64,000 nt of DNA from contig NZ_CP015614.1 in assembly GCF_000635915.2 (NCBI RefSeq), positions 417,501-481,500 of the forward strand. Direction: 5' to 3'. Made by a program: the position numbers and the translations under genes. Every line of letters begins with the position of its first letter. The first letter of the stretch is position 1. The notes below the pieces were generated by a model. The model worked only from the letters and a program-made list of their open reading frames with translations, was not told where the DNA came from and did not search any database. Positions 44,538 to 52,667 of this stretch are shown here, piece by piece. Source of the DNA: Brevundimonas naejangsanensis (GTDB lineage Bacteria; Pseudomonadota; Alphaproteobacteria; Caulobacterales; Caulobacteraceae).

Positions 44538-45431
44538 ATGTCCGACCGCCTGACCATGCAGGACCCCCGTCATCAGTATCCGCGCCCGCCGTTTCCGCGT
44601 CAGCCCCAGTCTGCGCCAGGCCTGGTCGCCAGTATGGAGCCCAAGCCGGATCACGGGGAGAAAAGCTATCAAGGCCACGGGCGGCTGAAAGGGCGACGCG
44701 CCCTGATCACCGGCGCGGATTCCGGCATCGGACGCGCAGTCGCTATCGCTTATGCTCGTGAGGGCGCCGACGTGGCGATCTCCTATCTGCCTTCGGAAGA
44801 AGCCGACGCGCGGGAGGTGATCGCCCTGATCGAGGCGGAAGGCGTCAAGGCGCTGGCTCTGCCCGGGGACGTACGCGACGAGGCGTGGAACGCCACCATG
44901 GTCGCGCGCACGCTGGACGCTTTCGGAGGCTTGGACATCTTGGTCGTTAACGCGGGCCGACAGCAGTTCCGCGAGAATGTCGAAGAGGTGTCGACCGATG
45001 ATTTCGACGCGACCATGAAGACCAACCTCTACGCTTTGCACTGGCTGTGTCAGGCGGCGGCGCCCCATCTGCCTTCGGGCGCGGCGGTCATCACCACGGC
45101 TTCGATCCAGGCCTATGAGCCGTCGGACATCCTGCTGGACTACGCCACCACCAAGGGCGGGATCGTCACCTACACCAAGGCCCTGGCCAAGCAGTTGATC
45201 GAGAAGGGGGTGCGGGTGAACGCGGTGGCGCCGGGGCCCTTCTGGACGGTTCTGCAGCCCAGCGGTGGCCAGCCCCAGGAGAAGGTGGAGAAATTCGGCG
45301 CCCACAGCGCCTTCGGTCGCCCAGGCCAGCCGGTCGAGATCGCGCCCGTCTATGTGCTGCTGGCCTCGCAGGAAGCCAGCTTCGTCACAGGCGAGGTCTG
45401 GGGCGTGACCGGCGGGGCCGGGATCGCCTGA
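44538..45431 (+). CDS. SDR family oxidoreductase (YghA/YhdF-like)
   Basis: From ATG 44538, after AAGAGGAGCC, it has 297 residues. The Pro-rich leader (about 1-48) is characteristic of the YghA/general-stress type of short-chain dehydrogenases. TGADSGIG (58-65) binds NAD(P), NAG near 145 and the catalytic YATTK at about 202-206 are present, with a conserved Ser in the TTASIQAYEPSD segment. The substrate is unknown; related proteins accompany stress-response genes. The GGAAC promoter-like site supports stress control. Confidence 0.92.
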   Translation: MSDRLTMQDPRHQYPRPPFPRQPQSAPGLVASMEPKPDHGEKSYQGHGRLKGRRALITGADSGIGRAVAIAYAREGADVAISYLPSEEADAREVIALIEAEGVKALALPGDVRDEAWNATMVARTLDAFGGLDILVVNAGRQQFRENVEEVSTDDFDATMKTNLYALHWLCQAAAPHLPSGAAVITTASIQAYEPSDILLDYATTKGGIVTYTKALAKQLIEKGVRVNAVAPGPFWTVLQPSGGQPQEKVEKFGAHSAFGRPGQPVEIAPVYVLLASQEASFVTGEVWGVTGGAGIA

Positions 45432-45435
45432 GCCT

Positions 45436-46233
45436 TCAGACCTCGAACACGCGATACGGGGTATCGCCCAGCGTCCGCAGCACGGGCAGGGCGACGTTGT
45501 AGACCGGGACGCCGCGCGCCGTGCGGCCTTCCGGGGCCCCACGATGAGCGTGGCCGTGCAGCACCAGCTTGACGTTCTCATAGCGGTCGACGACCTCGGC
45601 CAGGCGCGACGAGCCTAGGAAGGCGTGAATCTCGGGCGGCTCGCCGATCACCGTATCCACGACCGGGGCGTAGTGGAGCAGCACGACGCTCCGCTCGGTG
45701 CGTAGGGTGCGGATCGAATTCTCGATGAGGTTGGCGTCTTCCACCGCCTCATTGACGAAGGTCTTGACCGAGGCCTCGCCGAAGGAGCTGAGCATGTAGC
45801 GGCCGAAACCGCCGACGAAGCCCTTGCCCCCGGCGAAGCCGACGCCGTCGATCTCATAGGCTTCGCCGGTCAGCATCTTGACCCCTGCGTCGGTCAGCAT
45901 GCGGCTGACTTCCAGCGGCTGGCCGCACTCATGCTCGTGATTGCCCAGGACGCCGACCATGGGGATGCGGCAGGCGCGCAGGTCTTCCAGAAGGTTCTCA
46001 ACCTCGACCGTCTTGCCGAAGTTGACCAAGTCGCCGCACAGGCACAGCACGTCTGCGTCCTCATGCACCCGGTCGAACAGGTCGCGATAGGCGCGATGCG
46101 AGGTTTCGCCGACGTGCAGGTCGGCCACGGCGGCGACGCGCAGCTTCTTCTTCGGCCCGGACTCCATGCCCGGCTGGGGCGTCTGACCCTCGACGGGAGG
46201 CGCTGCTTCAGACGTGTCAGGCGACGGGGTCAT
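45436..46233 (-). CDS. Metallophosphoesterase (calcineurin-like)
   Basis: ATG 46233 follows GAGGAG and overlaps the end of the upstream gene by 17 bases. The 265-residue protein has all calcineurin-type motifs: DLHVGE (about 38-43), GDLVNFGK (about 67-74), GNHEHE (about 98-103) and GHAHRG (about 233-238), for a two-metal phosphodiesterase or phosphatase site. A Pro-rich N-terminus precedes the domain. It is co-transcribed with a nucleotidyltransferase-like gene, suggesting paired addition and removal of a nucleotide or phosphate group. The target is unknown. Confidence 0.9.
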   Translation of the reverse strand: MTPSPDTSEAAPPVEGQTPQPGMESGPKKKLRVAAVADLHVGETSHRAYRDLFDRVHEDADVLCLCGDLVNFGKTVEVENLLEDLRACRIPMVGVLGNHEHECGQPLEVSRMLTDAGVKMLTGEAYEIDGVGFAGGKGFVGGFGRYMLSSFGEASVKTFVNEAVEDANLIENSIRTLRTERSVVLLHYAPVVDTVIGEPPEIHAFLGSSRLAEVVDRYENVKLVLHGHAHRGAPEGRTARGVPVYNVALPVLRTLGDTPYRVFEV

Positions 46234-46996
46234 GGCGCTCCTCAAGGCCCTTGCCCACCACGTCGCCGAAGCCCCATTCGGAGATGTCGGCGATATAGTC
46301 GCGCGGGCTGAACAGACGCCCGCGACACACCTTGACGCGCGGCGGCGGCAGATCGACCTGGGCCTGCAGGCGGCCGATCAGTTCGGTCATCAGCCAGGCG
46401 GGCACCAGACCGCGCTCGGTCGGATAGGCGAAGCGGAAGTTGAGCAGGTGCGCCATCAGCACCTCCCAATAAAGGTCCATCTGATCCAGCAGCGACTTCC
46501 AGTCGATGGCCTCGGCCTGCTTCAGGATGACGTGGTTCACGTCCGCGCCGTCGTAGCGATAGCGGTCCTGGATAAAGGCCTTGGACAGGATCAGGGCGGT
46601 CGGCGGGGTGATCGTCACCTCATGCCCGTAGACGGTGATGCGGTCCGGTCCGAACCAGCTGTCGGACACGGCGATGGTGCCGTTCGACATGGCGAAGATG
46701 ACGTCGAAGAAGTGCTTGTCATCCTTCCAGACCTTGGCGATCCAGCGTTCGTCCTCCACGTCGGTGCGATAGCCGCGCGCCTGGAAGAAGGCGAGGATTC
46801 GAGGGTAATCGCCAGGCTTGCAGAAGACATCGAGATCCTTAGTCGGCCGACGGATTCCCGTATAGGCGGTAACCGCATAGGTGCCCGACAGAAGGAAGGG
46901 CACGCCGGATTCCTTCAGCAGGCGCAAGGCCTCCTCGTAGAAGGCCTGGGCTTCGGGCGGTGGTTCAAAGGCCGGGTCGGCGATCGTGTCGGACAT
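46217..46996 (-). CDS. Nucleotidyltransferase-fold protein
   Basis: The 259-residue protein has the minimal nucleotidyltransferase motif: FLLSGTYAVTAYTG (about 34-47) and RPTKDLDVFC (about 50-59), with an Asp pair at DLD for metal binding and a third acid expected near FFDVIF (about 96). It resembles aminoglycoside-adenylyltransferase-like and uncharacterised NTase families. The metallophosphoesterase gene overlaps its end. The promoter has the exact stress consensus GGAAC-N17-CGTT. No toxin-antitoxin partner of the HEPN type is seen. Confidence 0.82.
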   Translation of the reverse strand: MSDTIADPAFEPPPEAQAFYEEALRLLKESGVPFLLSGTYAVTAYTGIRRPTKDLDVFCKPGDYPRILAFFQARGYRTDVEDERWIAKVWKDDKHFFDVIFAMSNGTIAVSDSWFGPDRITVYGHEVTITPPTALILSKAFIQDRYRYDGADVNHVILKQAEAIDWKSLLDQMDLYWEVLMAHLLNFRFAYPTERGLVPAWLMTELIGRLQAQVDLPPPRVKVCRGRLFSPRDYIADISEWGFGDVVGKGLEERHDPVA

Positions 46997-47024
46997 GGGA
47001 TGCGGTTCCTAAACAGGGCAAGGG

Positions 47025-47050
47025 AACGGCGCATCGCCAAGCCGGGTTCC
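47025..47050 (-). promoter_or_regulatory. GGAAC-N17-CGTT, EcfG/SigT-type promoter
   Basis: On the minus strand GGAAC (47050-47046) and CGTT (47028-47025) match the alphaproteobacterial general-stress consensus exactly, with a 17-base spacer, 29 bases before the nucleotidyltransferase start. The opposite strand reads GGAAC-N17-GGTT, so it might also fire toward 47260. Confidence 0.6.
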
Positions 47051-47259
47051 GCCCGGCCCTCGCGGTGACTGCGCGGTTGCTGACAAGCGCCCCGTCTTGG
47101 GCTCGTTGGTCTTCATTTGCGCGGGCAGGAAGTCTGGCGACCCGGTTGGCCCGGGGCGCCGGTGCTCGAACTTCCACACAGGTTGGGTTTCGATGTCCTG
47201 GCGTCCGAAACGGAGTCGCCTGGGCGGGAACCTGGCGGAGATTTAGGCTTTGCCAGTTC

Positions 47260-47865
47260 ATGGCTTCCGGCATCATCTATGGGCGCATTCCAGCCTCTGC
47301 GGTGCATCTATGCGTCGACATGCAACGGATGTTCGCAGAGGAAACAGCCTGGCGGACGCCGTGGATGCCCCGCGTGCTGCCGGTCGTCGTGCGCCTGTGC
47401 GAGCGCCGTGCTGATCGCACGTGCTTCACCCGCTTTATCCCCGCCCGCTCGCCGGGCGATGGTCGAGGAGCCTGGCGGCGGTATTGGCGTCGATGGGAGT
47501 CGATCACCCTCGAAAACCTGGGGGAGGAGGGCGTTGAGCTCTTGCCCGAGCTTCAAACCTTCACTCCACCCGCCCGTGTCTTAGACAAGGCGCACTACTC
47601 GCCTTGGATGGGGACAAATCTGGCGTCAGCCCTTGCGGCGGGACAGGTGGACACGCTTGTGGTGACGGGGGCCGAGACGGATATGTGCGTCCTCGCAGCC
47701 GTACTGGGCGCCGTGGATCTGGGCTTTCGCGTGATCGTGGTCTCCGACGCGGTGTGCAGTTCGTCAGATCAGGCGCACGAAGCTCTGCTCAACCTCTACC
47801 ATGACCGCTTCAGCCAGCAGATCGAAACGGCCGAATGCGATGAGGTGCTGGACGCCTGGACCTAG
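47260..47865 (+). CDS. Cysteine hydrolase, isochorismatase family
   Basis: From ATG 47260 the protein has 201 residues. The triad Asp20 (HLCVDMQRMF), Lys110 (LDKAHYSPW) and Cys143 (TDMCVLA) is complete, with GAETDMCV as family signature. Such enzymes hydrolyse amides or isochorismate-type ethers. A second Cys sits in the first strand. The frame upstream of 47260 is open but does not resemble the family. GGAAC-N16-CTTT lies right before the start and would give a leaderless transcript. Confidence 0.88.
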   Translation: MASGIIYGRIPASAVHLCVDMQRMFAEETAWRTPWMPRVLPVVVRLCERRADRTCFTRFIPARSPGDGRGAWRRYWRRWESITLENLGEEGVELLPELQTFTPPARVLDKAHYSPWMGTNLASALAAGQVDTLVVTGAETDMCVLAAVLGAVDLGFRVIVVSDAVCSSSDQAHEALLNLYHDRFSQQIETAECDEVLDAWT

Positions 47866-47896
47866 CCGCCTTTCCGCCCATCTTGGTCGGGATCCC

Positions 47897-47924
47897 AAAT
47901 CCAATCGCCGTGCGTGATCGTATA
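47897..47924 (+). promoter_or_regulatory. SigE-type promoter AAATCC-N16-CGTATA before DUF2177 gene
   Basis: It has the same spacer and CGTAT element as the sites at 50425-50453 and 50458-50485, but a weaker -35. It lies 28 bases before the start codon. Confidence 0.45.
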
Positions 47925-47952
47925 TCATCAGCAGTGCTGCTGGAGGTCGTCT

Positions 47953-48360
47953 ATGAATATCGCGATTGCCTATCTTTCCACCCTGATCGTGTTCGCCATC
48001 ATCGACACCGCCTGGTTAGGCAGTATGGGCGACCGGCTCTATCGTCCTTTTATCGGTTCGATGTTGGCCGATAACTTCAGGCTGGCGCCCGCGATCGCCT
48101 TCTATGCTCTCTATGCGGCGGGATTGACCCTCTTCGCCGTCTGGCCTGGTTTGGCTGAGGGCGGCTGGAAGAAGGCGCTCTTGTGGGGCGGCCTGTTCGG
48201 CCTGTTCGCTTACGGGACTTATGACCTGACGAACCTGGCGACGCTGAAGACCTGGAGCCTGAAACTGTCGTTGATCGACATGGCCTGGGGCGTATGCGTC
48301 AGCGCGGGCTCGTCGGCGATCGCCTGCGCCTTGGCCGCGCGACTGTTCCGCCTGCTTTAA
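47953..48360 (+). CDS. DUF2177 family membrane protein
   Basis: ATG 47953 follows GGAGG and gives 135 residues. Four hydrophobic helices are seen, with the family's DTAWLGSMGDRLYRP (about 17-31) after the first helix and YGTYDLTNLATLKTW (about 89-103) after the third. The function of DUF2177 is unknown, but members often sit near ECF sigma and lipid-modification genes. Its end overlaps by 4 bases the end of the convergent DUF1295 gene. Confidence 0.88.
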   Translation: MNIAIAYLSTLIVFAIIDTAWLGSMGDRLYRPFIGSMLADNFRLAPAIAFYALYAAGLTLFAVWPGLAEGGWKKALLWGGLFGLFAYGTYDLTNLATLKTWSLKLSLIDMAWGVCVSAGSSAIACALAARLFRLL

Positions 48361-49163
48361 GGCCTTGGCGGCCGGGGAAAGAAGACGCTGGTGCGGGCGG
48401 CGTAGGCCGCGAAGGCCTCGGGGCGCGAGCGACGCATGTGGGCCTCGAGCAAGGGCACGCCCGACACCCGGGTCAGCAGCCAATAGATGTAGGCCGGTCC
48501 GCTCAGCGCCAACCACCCCCACGGCCAGCCGCCGCTCAGGTTGAGGGCGAAGATCGGCCAGGCGCACCAGCCGAGCCATTCGAAGAAGTAGTTGGGATGC
48601 CGGGACCAGGCCCAGAGGCCGGTGTCGCAGACTTCGCCGCGATTGGCCGGATCGGCCTTGAAGCGGCTCAGTTGGCGATCAGCCAGAGCTTCGCCGCACA
48701 GGGCGGCCACGAACACGAGGGTCGCAAGGGCGTCCTGGAAATTCAGGCCCGGCGCCGGATTACGGGCGGCGACCAGGATGCTGAGCGCAAGGAGGGCGGC
48801 GGCCCCCGCCTGCAGCATCAGGAAGCCGAACATCCGGGGCTGAAAATGCGGCCCCCAATCCTGTCGCAGGCGGGCGTAGCGCGGGTCTTCGTGCGACGAG
48901 CGGGCGCGGGCGGCGATGTGCAGGCTCAGACGCAATCCCCAGGCGCCGATCAGACAGGCCGCGAGGGTCTGGCGGGCGGACGGCGCGGCGCTGTCGAGCG
49001 GGAACAGGGCCACCAAGACCCCCGCCGCGCCCAAGCCCAGCGACCAGAAGGCGTCCGCCCATCCCCCCTGACCTGTACGGCGTTGAACCAGCCAAGCGGC
49101 CGCCATCACAAGAACCAGGAACAGCGCCGCCCCGGCCCAAAGCGCCAGCAGGGCGCCGATCAC
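48357..49163 (-). CDS. DUF1295 family membrane protein (steroid 5-alpha-reductase-like)
   Basis: The 268-residue protein has about seven hydrophobic helices. The C-terminal part carries SRHPNYFFEWLGWCAWP (about 187-203) and YAARTSVFFPRPPR, the NAD(P)H-binding pattern of the ICMT/5-alpha-reductase-like DUF1295 family. It probably reduces or modifies a lipid. Its start overlaps the chrR stop by 4 bases, so it is the third gene of the sigE-chrR operon. Confidence 0.88.
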   Translation of the reverse strand: MIGALLALWAGAALFLVLVMAAAWLVQRRTGQGGWADAFWSLGLGAAGVLVALFPLDSAAPSARQTLAACLIGAWGLRLSLHIAARARSSHEDPRYARLRQDWGPHFQPRMFGFLMLQAGAAALLALSILVAARNPAPGLNFQDALATLVFVAALCGEALADRQLSRFKADPANRGEVCDTGLWAWSRHPNYFFEWLGWCAWPIFALNLSGGWPWGWLALSGPAYIYWLLTRVSGVPLLEAHMRRSRPEAFAAYAARTSVFFPRPPRP

Positions 49164-49798
49164 AGCCGCACGAAGGGCTGCATCAGGCGGCCCATCCAGC
49201 CGTCGAGCTGTATCTGGCCGTCCAGAGCCACCACGCAGAGGCAGGGCTCGTCCGAAACCACGCGCGGCCGGTGCAGCACGTCTTCATCAGCTTCTTCCAA
49301 ATCCCCGACCCCGAACCATTCCTTCTCGGTGGCGTAAGCGCCGGACAGAACGCAGGTCAGCTCGACCCCGCCGTGGGTGTGGCGGGGCGTTTCACGGCCC
49401 GGATCGATTTTCAGCAGGATGACGCGGCAATCGCCGTCGCGCGGCGCATGGACGTCGCGCATCCGCATCCCGGGTCCGATCCAGCGCCATGGACCCAGGG
49501 CATACCGCCGCAAGGGTTTTGGCAGTTCAGGCATGTCGTTCAGCGGCGGCTGAACCCGGACTTCGCCGGCGTCGGTTTCAATCCGCGCCATGGCTCGGGA
49601 CAGAGCGCCGTCCGACAGGACCGAGGGGGGCGTCTCTTCCAGAAACTCGCCGCCGACGGACTGCAGTCGTCGGACCCAGGCGTCGTTGGCGGGGCGCAAG
49701 GCCAGGTGGGCGGCGACGACCACCGCTTCAGGCGGACTCAGCGTTCCGGCGGCATAGGCCAGCAGGCGCTCTTCAGAAGGGTTGCGGGCGGGAATCAT
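49160..49798 (-). CDS. chrR: ChrR-type anti-sigma factor with altered zinc site
   Basis: The 212-residue protein has an N-terminal anti-sigma domain (about 1-85) and a C-terminal cupin domain (about 100-195). The cupin ligands are present: HTHGGVE and VLHRP. In the anti-sigma domain, Rhodobacter ChrR binds zinc by His6, His31, Cys35 and Cys38. Here the aligned residues are Asn6, His31, Arg35 and Asn38 (AAHLALRPAND), so only one ligand remains. The protein should still hold SigE in the cytoplasm until singlet oxygen or peroxides disturb it, but possibly without zinc. Its start overlaps the sigE stop by 4 bases. Confidence 0.9.
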   Translation of the reverse strand: MIPARNPSEERLLAYAAGTLSPPEAVVVAAHLALRPANDAWVRRLQSVGGEFLEETPPSVLSDGALSRAMARIETDAGEVRVQPPLNDMPELPKPLRRYALGPWRWIGPGMRMRDVHAPRDGDCRVILLKIDPGRETPRHTHGGVELTCVLSGAYATEKEWFGVGDLEEADEDVLHRPRVVSDEPCLCVVALDGQIQLDGWMGRLMQPFVRL

Positions 49799-50367
49799 AG
49801 GGAGGCCTCCTCGGACGGTTCGAGGAGCGCGCGCAGCTTGATCATGGCGTTGCGGATGCGGGACTTCACCGTGCCCAGCGGCAGGTTCAGCCTTTGCGCG
49901 ATTTCCGAATGGGGGCTGTCCATGAAAAAGGCCAGGCGCAGGACCTCGACCTGATCGGGCTTCAGCAGCGTTAAGGCCTCGCGCACTCGGCGGGCGTCGT
50001 CACTCATGACCAGTATGGCGTCAGGCCGCATTGATTCGTCTTCGTGGGGCTCGATTTCAGGCATGGGCAGGGCGCGAGCGTCGCGTCGAAGCATGTCCAG
50101 CCGGCGGTTGCGGGCGATGGTGAAAATCCAAGTCGCGGCGCGCGCCTTGCGGGCGTCGAACAAGTCCGCCTTGCGCCAGACCGTCAGCATGGCGTCCTGG
50201 GCGAAGTCTTCGGCCGCCGCCGCGCTGGCGCCGGATTTCATCAGCCAGGCTTTCAGGCGCGGGGCGAAATGTTCAAACAAAAGGGCGAAGGCCTCGCGGT
50301 CGCGGCGGAGGGCCACTGCCTCGATCAGCCGTTCGTGCGCAAGCGGATTCTCGGCTCCGTCGCTCAT
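49795..50367 (-). CDS. sigE: ECF sigma factor, SigE/RpoE of the ChrR-controlled group
   Basis: From the ATG at 50367 the protein has 190 residues; ATG 50418 would add 17 residues but would sit at the predicted transcription start. Region 2 is DFAQDAMLTVWRKADLF...ATWIFTIARN (about 48-82). Region 4 has HSEIAQRLNLPLGTVKSRI (about 150-168). It directs the response to singlet oxygen in related bacteria. The cognate-type promoter TGATCC-N16-CGTATT lies upstream, so it is probably autoregulated, and the divergent operon has a matching promoter. Confidence 0.92.
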   Translation of the reverse strand: MSDGAENPLAHERLIEAVALRRDREAFALLFEHFAPRLKAWLMKSGASAAAAEDFAQDAMLTVWRKADLFDARKARAATWIFTIARNRRLDMLRRDARALPMPEIEPHEDESMRPDAILVMSDDARRVREALTLLKPDQVEVLRLAFFMDSPHSEIAQRLNLPLGTVKSRIRNAMIKLRALLEPSEEASL

Positions 50368-50424
50368 GGCGCCGACGCGCTTTTCAGAGGGTGCGAAAGA
50401 CGAAGCCTCGACATGCATGGATCC

Positions 50425-50453
50425 TAATACGCTTTGCGCAAAAGTTTGGATCA
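50425..50453 (-). promoter_or_regulatory. SigE promoter TGATCC-N16-CGTATTA for sigE-chrR
   Basis: On the minus strand TGATCC (50453-50448) and CGTATTA (50431-50425) are 16 bases apart. This agrees with the RpoE/ChrR-group consensus and supports autoregulation. Confidence 0.7.
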
Positions 50454-50457
50454 ATCG

Positions 50458-50485
50458 TCATCCGTCCGACCGCTCGGCTCGTATC
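50458..50485 (+). promoter_or_regulatory. SigE promoter TCATCC-N16-CGTATC for the photolyase/lipid operon
   Basis: TCATCC (50458-50463) and CGTATC (50480-50485) have the same 16-base spacer as the divergent sigE promoter. The start codon follows at 50530. Confidence 0.65.
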
Positions 50486-50529
50486 TGTCGCCGAACCTGC
50501 ATCGCTTTTGATCGTGGGCCGGAGCTCTT

Positions 50530-51867
50530 ATGTCCTTACCGACTGCTGTCCCTTCTAACGCGCCGCTGAAGGTCGCCGTCGTGGGTTCGGGCGTGGCCGC
50601 CTTGTCTTCGGCCTGGCTGCTGTCTCAGAAGCATCTCGTCACCCTCTACGAGAAGGCCGAAAGGCTGGGCGGTCACTCCAATACGGTGACGGCGGGCGCG
50701 CTCGGCGCCGAGGTTCCCGTAGATACAGGCTTCATCTGCTTCAACGACGCCACCTATCCCAACCTGATCGCGCTATTCCAACATCTTGGAGTGCAGACCC
50801 GCGCGACGGATATGTCTTTCGCCGTGTCGCTGGAGCAGGGGCGGTTTGAATATGCGGCGCCGGGACTGTTCGCCCAGCGTCGCAACCTGTTTCGGCCGCG
50901 CTTCTGGTCGATGCTAGGCGAAATCCTGCGCTTTTACCGCCAGGCCCCAGTCGATCTGGCCGGGTTGACGGATCCCCGGTTGACCCTCGGCGATTATCTG
51001 AAGCGGCAGGGCTTCAGCGAAGCTTTCCGTGATGATCACCTGCTGCCGATGGCGGCGGCGATCTGGTCATCCCCGGCGCACACTTTGTTGGACTATCCGG
51101 CCGAGGCTTTCATACGCTTCTGCGGCAACCACGGCCTGCTGAAGCTGGTCGGACGGCCGCTTTGGCGCACGGTCGAGGGCGGCAGCCGCGTCTACGTCGA
51201 GCGTCTGGCGCGGGCGATCTCCGACATTCGCCTGGACCGCGGCGTGACGGCGGTGCGGCGCACCAGCGAGGGCGTCATCGTCCACGACAGCCAAGGCGGG
51301 GCCGAGCGGTTCGACCATGTAGTGATCGGCGCCCATGCGGATCAGGCACTGGCCATGTTGGCGGACCCGACGGAGCGTGAAACCCAAGTGCTGGGCGCCT
51401 TCCGTTACAGCCGCAACCTGACGGTTCTCCATACGGATCAGACCCTGATGCCGCGCCGCCGACGGGCTTGGGCCAGTTGGAACTATATCGGGGCCGACGA
51501 CGGTCTGTGCGTCACCTACTGGATGAACCGTCTTCAGGGGCTTCAAGGCCAGGACCTGTTCGTCACCTTGAACCCGCCGCGTCCGCCGCGCACGGGCTCC
51601 TTGCTGCGCAGCGAACTTTACGAGCACCCGATCTTCACCCCAGAGGCCATCCAGGCTCAGAAGCAGCTGTGGGGCCTGCAAGGGCAGGGCGGCGTGTGGT
51701 TCTGCGGCGCCCATTTCGGCGCTGGCTTTCACGAGGACGGCCTACAGTCTGGACTCGCCGTCGCGGAGCAGTTGGGCGGCGTTCGCAGGCCCTGGGCTGT
51801 CGAGAACGAGAGCGGACGCATCCATCTGCCCATGTCCGCGCCCAGCGTGCTTGAGGCGACGGCGTGA
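50530..51867 (+). CDS. NAD(P)/FAD-dependent oxidoreductase (amine-oxidase-like)
   Basis: The 445-residue flavoprotein has VAVVGSGVAALSSAWLLSQKH (about 17-37) and the second FAD segment YEKAERLGGHSNTV (about 41-54). It belongs to the amine-oxidase-like group always encoded with DUF1365 and a CFA-type methyltransferase. Members in Rhodobacter act in SigE-dependent lipid changes, including the desaturation step of furan fatty acid synthesis; whether this one does is open. It is the first gene of the operon and its stop overlaps the DUF1365 start. Confidence 0.88.
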   Translation: MSLPTAVPSNAPLKVAVVGSGVAALSSAWLLSQKHLVTLYEKAERLGGHSNTVTAGALGAEVPVDTGFICFNDATYPNLIALFQHLGVQTRATDMSFAVSLEQGRFEYAAPGLFAQRRNLFRPRFWSMLGEILRFYRQAPVDLAGLTDPRLTLGDYLKRQGFSEAFRDDHLLPMAAAIWSSPAHTLLDYPAEAFIRFCGNHGLLKLVGRPLWRTVEGGSRVYVERLARAISDIRLDRGVTAVRRTSEGVIVHDSQGGAERFDHVVIGAHADQALAMLADPTERETQVLGAFRYSRNLTVLHTDQTLMPRRRRAWASWNYIGADDGLCVTYWMNRLQGLQGQDLFVTLNPPRPPRTGSLLRSELYEHPIFTPEAIQAQKQLWGLQGQGGVWFCGAHFGAGFHEDGLQSGLAVAEQLGGVRRPWAVENESGRIHLPMSAPSVLEATA

Positions 51868-52667
51868 CCTATGGTTCGGCCCTTTATCGCGGAGTTGTCG
51901 CCCACAGGCGGCTTCGGCCGCGCGAGCATCGGCTGAACTACCGCGTGTTCTGGCTGCTGCTGGACCTGGCTGAGATCGACGCCCTGGATCGGCGGCTGCG
52001 TCTGTTCTCGCGCAATCGCTTCAACCTGCTGTCCTTTCATGACCGGGATCACGGCGATGGCGCGGGCGGGCCGCTGCGGCCGCAGATCGAGGCCTATCTG
52101 GGCCGGGCCGGGATAGACATCGAGGGCGGGCCGATCCGCTTGCTGACCATGCCGCGTGTGCTGGGTTATGTCTTCAATCCGATCAGCCTCTATTACTGTC
52201 ACGGGGCCGACGGTCGGCTCGCGGCGGTGGTCTATGAGGTCACCAGCACCTTCGGCGTGCGGCACGCCTATGTCATTCCCGTCCCGGCGGAAGATCAGGC
52301 GGCCGGCCGGATCCGTCAGGGCGCGGCCAAGGCCCTGTACGTCTCGCCCTTCATGGGGATGGAGATGGATTATGAGTTTCGCGGCCATGCGCCGGACGAG
52401 CGTCTGAACCTGACCATCGACGGCCTAGACGTCCAAGGCGTGTTGATCACGGCGGCCATGTCGGGAGAGCGTCGCGACCTGACCGACGCGAACCTGTTGT
52501 CGGCGGCCGCCGCCATGCCGTTGCTGACGTTCAAGGTCATGGCCGCCATCCACTGGGAGGCGCTGAAGCTCTGGCTCAAGCGTATTCCTCTCACCCGGCA
52601 ACCGCCGCCGGCCTGGGATCCGGTCACCATTCAGCGTAAGGCGCGAGAGAGTCGTCTTGGCCGGTGA
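51864..52667 (+). CDS. DUF1365 family protein
   Basis: The 267-residue protein begins at GTG 51864, overlapping the previous stop. YRVFWLLLDLAEIDAL (about 25-40), RVLGYVFNPISLYYCHGADG (about 95-114) and YVSPFMGMEMDYEFR (about 157-171) are typical DUF1365 blocks. The family is linked by gene neighbourhood to lipid modification under SigE control. The biochemical role is unknown. Its end overlaps the photolyase start by 11 bases. Confidence 0.9.
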   Translation: MTYGSALYRGVVAHRRLRPREHRLNYRVFWLLLDLAEIDALDRRLRLFSRNRFNLLSFHDRDHGDGAGGPLRPQIEAYLGRAGIDIEGGPIRLLTMPRVLGYVFNPISLYYCHGADGRLAAVVYEVTSTFGVRHAYVIPVPAEDQAAGRIRQGAAKALYVSPFMGMEMDYEFRGHAPDERLNLTIDGLDVQGVLITAAMSGERRDLTDANLLSAAAAMPLLTFKVMAAIHWEALKLWLKRIPLTRQPPPAWDPVTIQRKARESRLGR

